Below the pieces are notes generated by a model. That model saw only the letters and a list, made by a program, of their open reading frames with translations, searched no databases and was not told where the DNA came from. The translations under genes and the position numbers were made by a program. Below, piece after piece: positions 7,899 through 11,660 of a DNA stretch of 11,660 bases. Position 1 is the first letter of the stretch. Each line of letters begins with the position of its first letter. Source of the stretch: Oceanicaulis sp. (GTDB taxonomy: Bacteria; Pseudomonadota; Alphaproteobacteria; Caulobacterales; Maricaulaceae); NCBI GenBank assembly GCA_007571185.1, contig RKRX01000011.1, positions 1-11,660 of the forward strand. Reading direction: 5' to 3'.

Positions 7899-9175
7899 AA
7901 GCGGTTCTCTGCACCCAAAACAGCGTTAACCTCCCATTGGTAAAAAGCCGATTTAAAGGAGGCCATTTGCTCTCGATAGTGCTCTTTTGGTGTCACGGGC
8001 AAACACGTCGGATCATCGTAAAGAAGCGCTTCAGCAGCCGCTTTTCCGAAGACGGTTCCGGGACCAATACCGCGCCCAGAGTATCCAAAAATCGAGTAGG
8101 CGTTATTGCCGAGCTCAACGATCTTGGGTAAGTGATCGGATGTCATAGCAATCGTGCCATGCCAAAAGTTATCGAAGCGCACACTTTCGAGTCTTGGAAA
8201 GAATCGCGTAACTTTTCTTCGTGCCCATTGGGTGCGAATTTGCCCATTTCCCAAAGCGCCAACACTTCCGACAATCAATCGGCCATCGGCATCTAACCGA
8301 TAAGATGACATAACCTGAGCCGTATCTCAGCAGCCCTCTTCTCCCTTGAGAATGTCCCCACGAAGGTTGTCGCTCAACGGCTCAGTTGCGATCTGAAAGT
8401 AACTCACTGGAGTAAAAGTCGGCGAGTTTTCTGAGAGAGCATGGGTGGGATACCCATTTGTCGCAACGAGCAGTCGCTTGGCTCGCACAATAGCGCGGTG
8501 GGTCGTAACCTGCCAACCAGCCCCTTCCCGATTGATTTTTGTAACGGGACTATGCCCATAGAGATTTGCGCCAAAGGACTGGGCTGCTCTTGCGAGACCA
8601 AGGCAGTACTTAAGCGGTTATATGGTTCCGGCGCCAGGGTCATACAGCGCGCCATGAACATGCTGCGTTCCGACGCGCTCTCTAGCTTCATGATTTGACA
8701 AAAGTGGAACTTTGCCGCCACGATAGGCTACCTCGTTGAGCCGACTACAAAGCTGCTCAAAACCGCTTTTTGAATGGGAACATTGCAATGTACCGCGTCG
8801 TCGCGCGTCGCACTCGATCCCGTGCTCATTAATCAAAGAGAAGACAAGCTCAGGGGCCTGCATCAAAGCGATGTTCAGCCGCTCGCCCTCAAATTCGCCT
8901 AGCCTTTTTGCAACTGTATCTGGCGAGAGCCAAAGGCCTGCATTCACCAAACCAGCATTTCGACCAGATCCTCCGTAACCAATTTCAGCAGCTTCCAATA
9001 GCACAACTCTGGCACCACTTTTCGCTGCATGAAGGGCAGCAGAACACCCAGTGTAGCCACCACCGACGATGACCAAATCCGCCGTAACTTCCCCGCTTAG
9101 TTCAGGATAAATGTCAGGATGATCGCTCGCGCGCCAGAGCGAGTTCTCTCCCAAGGCACGCTGATTTACGTTCAA
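7895..9175 (-). pseudogene. amaA: L-pipecolate oxidase-like FAD enzyme (AmaA type) with two in-frame stop codons
   Basis: AmaA-type enzymes oxidise L-pipecolate to piperideine-6-carboxylate, which opens to aminoadipate semialdehyde. The frame holds 427 codons with no shift. The N-terminus has the FAD dinucleotide motif 'VIVGGGYTGCSAALHAAKSGA' followed by 'LLEAAEIGYGGSGRNAGLVNAG', a close match to AmaA/DadA-like oxidases. Codon 186 (8618-8620) is TAA within 'GTI-stop-PLKYCLGLA', where relatives have Asn or Gln; a Gln CAA would need one C-to-T change. Codon 283 (8327-8329) is TGA within 'GC-stop-DTAQVMSS', where relatives have Trp (WDT). The C-terminus, 'NFWHGTIAMTSDHLPKI', 'YSGRGIGPGTVFGKAAAE', is otherwise normal. 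Both changes are C:G to T:A transitions, and nothing else is broken. The TTG start at 9175 overlaps the stop of the aminotransferase remnant (TTGA), the layout of a coupled operon. As it stands, only a 185-residue fragment would be made. Confidence 0.87.
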
Positions 9176-9705
9176 TCTCTCAAGTCCTTCACCGCAGATT
9201 CGATCCGATCAATGGCGGTAACCAACTCTCCCATGGGAACTGCGTAAGATGCGCGGAAAAAAGGTGATACTCCAAAACGCTGATCCCGGAACAACAGCCA
9301 CGTAGGCCTGGTCCAGAAGGTAACGACAAATCGCACTGTCGCTTCTTAGCTGTATTCCATTTGGAGTTTCGTATCCGGTCAATCCACCACAATTAATATA
9401 AGCATAGAATGCACCGTCTGGCGTTTTACACGACAGCCCCTTTATCTGATTGAACCGATCAACTCCACTGTGCCAGCCAATGGGGTGTATTTTGTTTGGT
9501 TGTCATTGATGGCGTCATGCGCAGCTAACTTCACGTGATCTGGAGTATTGAAATCAGGTTCGCCCGCTCCGAGGGTGATAACTGGCTTGCCTTGTGCGTG
9601 TAATTCCCGGGCGCGCGCACCGATCTCTAGAATTTCCGATACTCCAATATCTGATATTCTTTGAGCCCGTTCAAACTGGTCTTCTGGATAAACAGAATCT
9701 GGCAT
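9172..9705 (-). pseudogene. Class I aminotransferase remnant (likely 2-aminoadipate aminotransferase), core deleted
   Basis: The ATG at 9703-9705 begins a good PLP aminotransferase N-terminus: 'ISDIGVSEILEIGARARELHAQG', 'VITLGAGEPDFNTPDHV', 'KYTPLAGT'. At about 9465 the text jumps to the C-terminal domain in another frame: 'VDRFNQIKGLSCKTPDGAFY', 'AYINCGGLTGYETPNGIQL'. Judging by the usual 400-residue length, about 220-240 codons are missing, including the PLP lysine and the cofactor-binding Asp and Tyr. A further one-base insertion (one extra T in 'gcgtttTgga', about 9273-9276) shifts the tail. Correcting it restores 'AFGVSPFFRASYAVPMGELV', with the Arg that binds the substrate carboxylate, to the TGA at 9172-9174. 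In sequence order the first stop comes after 87 residues at 9442. Its position between aminoadipate semialdehyde dehydrogenase and pipecolate oxidase argues that it once made 2-oxoadipate from 2-aminoadipate. It starts 9 bases after the dehydrogenase stop. Confidence 0.88.
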
Positions 9706-9714
9706 CTTGATCCC

Positions 9715-11229
9715 CTAATCGATATCGAATGAGACGCCCTGTGCGAGCGGCAGTTCGCGCGAATAATTCACAGTATTCGTAGCGCGTCGCATATAAGCTT
9801 TCCAAGCATCTGAGCCCGACTCTCGACCACCACCAGTTTCTTTTTCGCCACCAAACGCTCCACCAATTTCAGCGCCAGAGGTTCCAATATTGACGTTTGC
9901 AATCCCACAGTCTGATCCAGTCGCACTCAAGAACTGTTCAGCCTCACGAATGTCAGTCGTGAAGATCGTCGATGAAAGTCCGGCTCCGACGGCATTGTGC
10001 GCATCAATCACTGCGTCAAAGTCATCATACTTCATGACATATAGAATCGGAGCGAACGTTTCTTCAAATACGATACCGCGCTGCTCTGGCATCTCAATTA
10101 AGGCCGGACGTACATAGTAGGCATCAGCATAGCCGGTATCGACTCGATCGCCGCCAACCAGCATTCCGTCATCAGCGACCGCTGCCTCCATCGCCATCTG
10201 CATCCGAGCGTAAGCATCTTTATCGATCAACGGACCAACAAGGTGCTCTTCCTTTAGTGGATTACCGACAGAGACTCGCTCATACACCGCTCTAAGGCGT
10301 GGAACGAATGCATCATAAATGCTGTCATGGACAAAGAGGCGCCGGGTTGTCGTGCAACGCTGCCCCGCCGTTCCAATGGCTCCGAATGCTACAGCGCGTA
10401 GCGCCATATCAAGATCTGCAGACGGACAAACGATACCCGCATTGTTTCCACCGAGCTCAAGGATTGCTCTAGCAAACCGATTTGCGAGGCGCGGGCCTAC
10501 AGCCCGCCCCATACCTGTTGACCCCGTCGCAGAGACGACGGGAACTTTTGTGTGATCGACGAGTGCTTCACCTGTTTCACGCTCACCAATAATCAGCGTC
10601 GACAAACCAGCTGGAGCATCATCTCCGAAGCGCTTTGCAGCACGCTCGAAGATCGCCTGACACGCAAGTGCCGTGAGCGGCGTTTTTTCTGATGGTTTCC
10701 ACACCACGCTATCTCCGCAGACCAATGCAAGCGCTGCGTTCCAAGACCAAACAGCAACCGGAAAGTTAAATGCTGAAATAACGCCGACGACTCCGATGGG
10801 ATGCCAAGTCTCCATCATGCGGTGACCGGCACGTTCAGTCGTGATGGTCAAACCATAAAGCTGGCGAGATAGTCCGACCGCAAAATCGCAGATATCGATC
10901 ATTTCCTGGACTTCACCCAGTCCCTCCGACGGGATCTTTCCGGCCTCGATAGAAACGAGCTTTCCGAGATCGTTTTTCGCGATACGAAGCTCCTCTCCCA
11001 AAAGTCGAACTAACTCGCCGCGGCGAGGGGCTGGAACGGAACGCCATCTTTTAAACGCCTCATGCGCATCGTTTATCTTGCCATTTGCAACGCCCAGACT
11101 GTCGCTTTGCACTTTTCCGATTAATGCGCCGGTTAAGGGAGAATAGACTTTCAGCTTTCCATCCGAGTAACGATCTTCGGCAACGCCAAGCCTTTGTAGG
11201 ATCGAATGAGTATCTGAAGTTAACGACAT
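9715..11229 (-). CDS. amaB: L-2-aminoadipate-6-semialdehyde dehydrogenase (ALDH7 family)
   Basis: Oxidises 2-aminoadipate-6-semialdehyde to L-2-aminoadipate with NAD(P)+; cytoplasmic, the bacterial relative of antiquitin (ALDH7A1) and Pseudomonas AmaB. The 504-residue frame is intact. Catalytic residues are all visible: oxyanion Asn155 in SAFNFP, cofactor Lys178 in VWKPS, general-base Glu258 in LELGG, nucleophile Cys292 in GQRCTTTRR, and 'EETFAPI' near 389-395. ALDH7-specific stretches include 'GEVQEMIDICDFAVGLSRQL' near 105-124 and the C-terminal 'GTSGAEIGGAFGGEK', followed by 'ETGGGRESGSDAWK'. In ALDH7A1 (from memory) the acid in GEVQE, the Arg before the Cys, and the Gly-Ala loop hold the aminocarboxylate end; all three are kept here, which supports the substrate. 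GGGAGA at 11238-11243 lies 8 bases before the ATG. It is the first gene of the leftward operon, and a TGTGA-N6-TCACA palindrome sits just upstream. Confidence 0.93.
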   Translation of the reverse strand: MSLTSDTHSILQRLGVAEDRYSDGKLKVYSPLTGALIGKVQSDSLGVANGKINDAHEAFKRWRSVPAPRRGELVRLLGEELRIAKNDLGKLVSIEAGKIPSEGLGEVQEMIDICDFAVGLSRQLYGLTITTERAGHRMMETWHPIGVVGVISAFNFPVAVWSWNAALALVCGDSVVWKPSEKTPLTALACQAIFERAAKRFGDDAPAGLSTLIIGERETGEALVDHTKVPVVSATGSTGMGRAVGPRLANRFARAILELGGNNAGIVCPSADLDMALRAVAFGAIGTAGQRCTTTRRLFVHDSIYDAFVPRLRAVYERVSVGNPLKEEHLVGPLIDKDAYARMQMAMEAAVADDGMLVGGDRVDTGYADAYYVRPALIEMPEQRGIVFEETFAPILYVMKYDDFDAVIDAHNAVGAGLSSTIFTTDIREAEQFLSATGSDCGIANVNIGTSGAEIGGAFGGEKETGGGRESGSDAWKAYMRRATNTVNYSRELPLAQGVSFDID

Positions 11230-11237
11230 ATGTTGTA

Positions 11238-11243
11238 TCTCCC
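11238..11243 (-). promoter_or_regulatory. Ribosome binding site of the aldehyde dehydrogenase
   Basis: GGGAGA on the minus strand, 8 bases before the ATG at 11227-11229. It fixes the start chosen for the dehydrogenase. Confidence 0.6.
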
Positions 11244-11256
11244 GTTTGGTTGAGTT

Positions 11257-11272
11257 TGTGATTCAATTCACA
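11257..11272. promoter_or_regulatory. Perfect TGTGA-N6-TCACA palindrome, possible CRP/FNR-type operator
   Basis: The bases read TGTGATTCAATTCACA, an exact match to the CRP half-site pair TGTGA and TCACA with a 6-base spacer. The site lies 28-43 bases upstream of the dehydrogenase start on the minus strand, close enough to overlap its promoter or leader. CRP-family proteins, and some GntR-type regulators with similar half-sites, are candidates. I could not place confident -35/-10 boxes, so I cannot say whether it would activate or repress. A regulator gene is not in the window. Confidence 0.45.
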
Positions 11273-11542
11273 CAATGTTGGTGACATTCATTTTGGAATC
11301 AATAAGTAGTTTTGATTATCAGTGTATCCCTCAACCTATCGGCACAATAGAAATCGTATCGACTAAGTCAGTTAGTATTACTCATAAATAATGACATTTG
11401 GTTCGACGTGTTTTGTGTTGCTTGAGCGCTGTGGATGCTCCGGTTTCATCTCCTGCCCGCAGTTTAAAGTGTACCAACCCAAGAAGTATCTCTTGAAAGT
11501 TGATTTCTTAGAGACCATTTCAGAATTAACGGTTGAGTGAAA
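11273..11542. other. AT-rich intergenic stretch upstream of the leftward operon
   Basis: No protein in any frame here is recognisable. A 49-codon frame at 11391-11540 on the + strand and a 70-codon frame on the other strand have no good ribosome site and no known motif. The dehydrogenase promoter probably lies in the first 60-80 bases next to the palindrome. The right side borders the insertion sequence, so it may also hold the target sequence of that insertion. Confidence 0.5.
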
Positions 11543-11660
11543 GGGAGCCTGATGATTCACCGAAGTTTGGCAAACAAACGGAGGAATCACGATGGCTTGG
11601 ACCCCTTTTCACTCGCGGTGATCATGACAGAACTTCATTACGCTACACAAGCGATATGTC
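11543..11660 (+). mobile_element. Left end of an IS5-family insertion sequence, cut off by the window edge
   Basis: The transposase start at 11592 with a strong ribosome site marks an IS running off the right edge. The left boundary is uncertain. The run GGGAGCCTGATGATTCAC at 11543-11560 has the look of a terminal inverted repeat at the right distance (about 50 bases) before the start, but the matching right end is outside the window, so the repeat cannot be confirmed. Confidence 0.6.
11592..11660 (+). pseudogene. N-terminus of an IS5-family (IS427-like) transposase, frameshifted after codon 6
   Basis: A strong GGAGG (11580-11584) lies 7 bases before the ATG. The first codons give MAWTPF. 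Moving by one base at about 11607-11611 then gives 'TRGDHDRTSLRYTSDM' to the edge. Joined, 'MAWTPFTRGDHDRTSLRYTS' resembles the typical beginning of IS5/IS427-group transposases ('MAWT..TR...R..LRY.SD.TD.EW'). Without the shift the frame stops at the TGA at 11619-11621 after nine codons. One extra T in the TTTT run at 11606-11609 explains the lesion. The normal frameshift of this group, where present, lies much deeper in the gene, so this one is probably a mutation or a sequencing error. Confidence 0.65.

Noticed and set aside
8404..8721. A 105-codon minus-strand frame inside the oxidase gene
   Set aside because: It is a shadow: the true oxidase frame continues through the TAA with clear homology, and this other frame has none.
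11391..11540. A 49-codon plus-strand frame ending 'LETISELTVE', and the opposing 70-codon frame at 11378-11590
   Set aside because: Neither has a ribosome site or a motif that I recognise, and the two overlap on opposite strands.

Overview
The window looks like a chromosomal stretch from a Gram-negative proteobacterium, probably an alphaproteobacterium. That lineage is a guess from gene style and codon use, not a proven placement. It has two compositional halves. The first 2.3 kb is GC-rich: a sample line at 1441-1500 is 39 of 60 G+C. From about 2.4 kb onward the GC content is lower, and a line at 3121-3180 is only 19 of 60. The right edge runs into an IS5-type transposase. This suggests that the part right of 2.4 kb is an accessory or reworked segment joined to an older efflux locus.

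Region 1 (1-2316, + strand) is the end of a MacAB-type efflux operon. It holds the C-terminus of a periplasmic adaptor, a stand-alone ABC ATPase and a MacB/FtsX-type permease, joined by two ATGA stop/start overlaps. Region 2 (2317-3383) is about 1 kb with no convincing intact gene. It is AT-rich and may hold a worn-down coding remnant at 2407-2721.

Region 3 (3384-11229) is a lysine / 2-aminoadipate degradation locus built as two convergent operons. The + strand operon holds glutaryl-CoA dehydrogenase (gcdH), a fused alpha-beta 2-oxoacid dehydrogenase E1, and an unusual FabD-like acyltransferase. The - strand operon, read from the right, holds an ALDH7-type 2-aminoadipate-6-semialdehyde dehydrogenase, a class I aminotransferase, and an AmaA-like L-pipecolate oxidase. 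Together these cover: L-pipecolate to piperideine-6-carboxylate / aminoadipate semialdehyde, to 2-aminoadipate, to 2-oxoadipate, to (probably) glutaryl-CoA, to crotonyl-CoA.

The most striking point is that half of this pathway is broken. gcdH carries a one-base frameshift. The oxidase has two in-frame nonsense codons (a CAA-type Gln codon now TAA, and TGG now TGA). The aminotransferase has lost roughly 220-240 internal codons, including its PLP lysine, and has a further one-base insertion. The E1, the FabD-like gene and the aldehyde dehydrogenase are intact. The transposase at the right edge is also shifted by one base after six codons. The point frameshifts lie in or beside homopolymers and could be sequencing errors; the nonsense codons and the large deletion are harder to explain that way. 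The locus therefore looks like a catabolic island in decay.

The best candidate for undescribed biology is the pairing of the fused E1 with a FabD-fold protein that lacks the usual carboxylate-binding Arg and the PGQG loop, with no lipoyl-domain E2 in view. A perfect TGTGA-N6-TCACA palindrome sits just upstream of the aldehyde dehydrogenase start and may be its operator.
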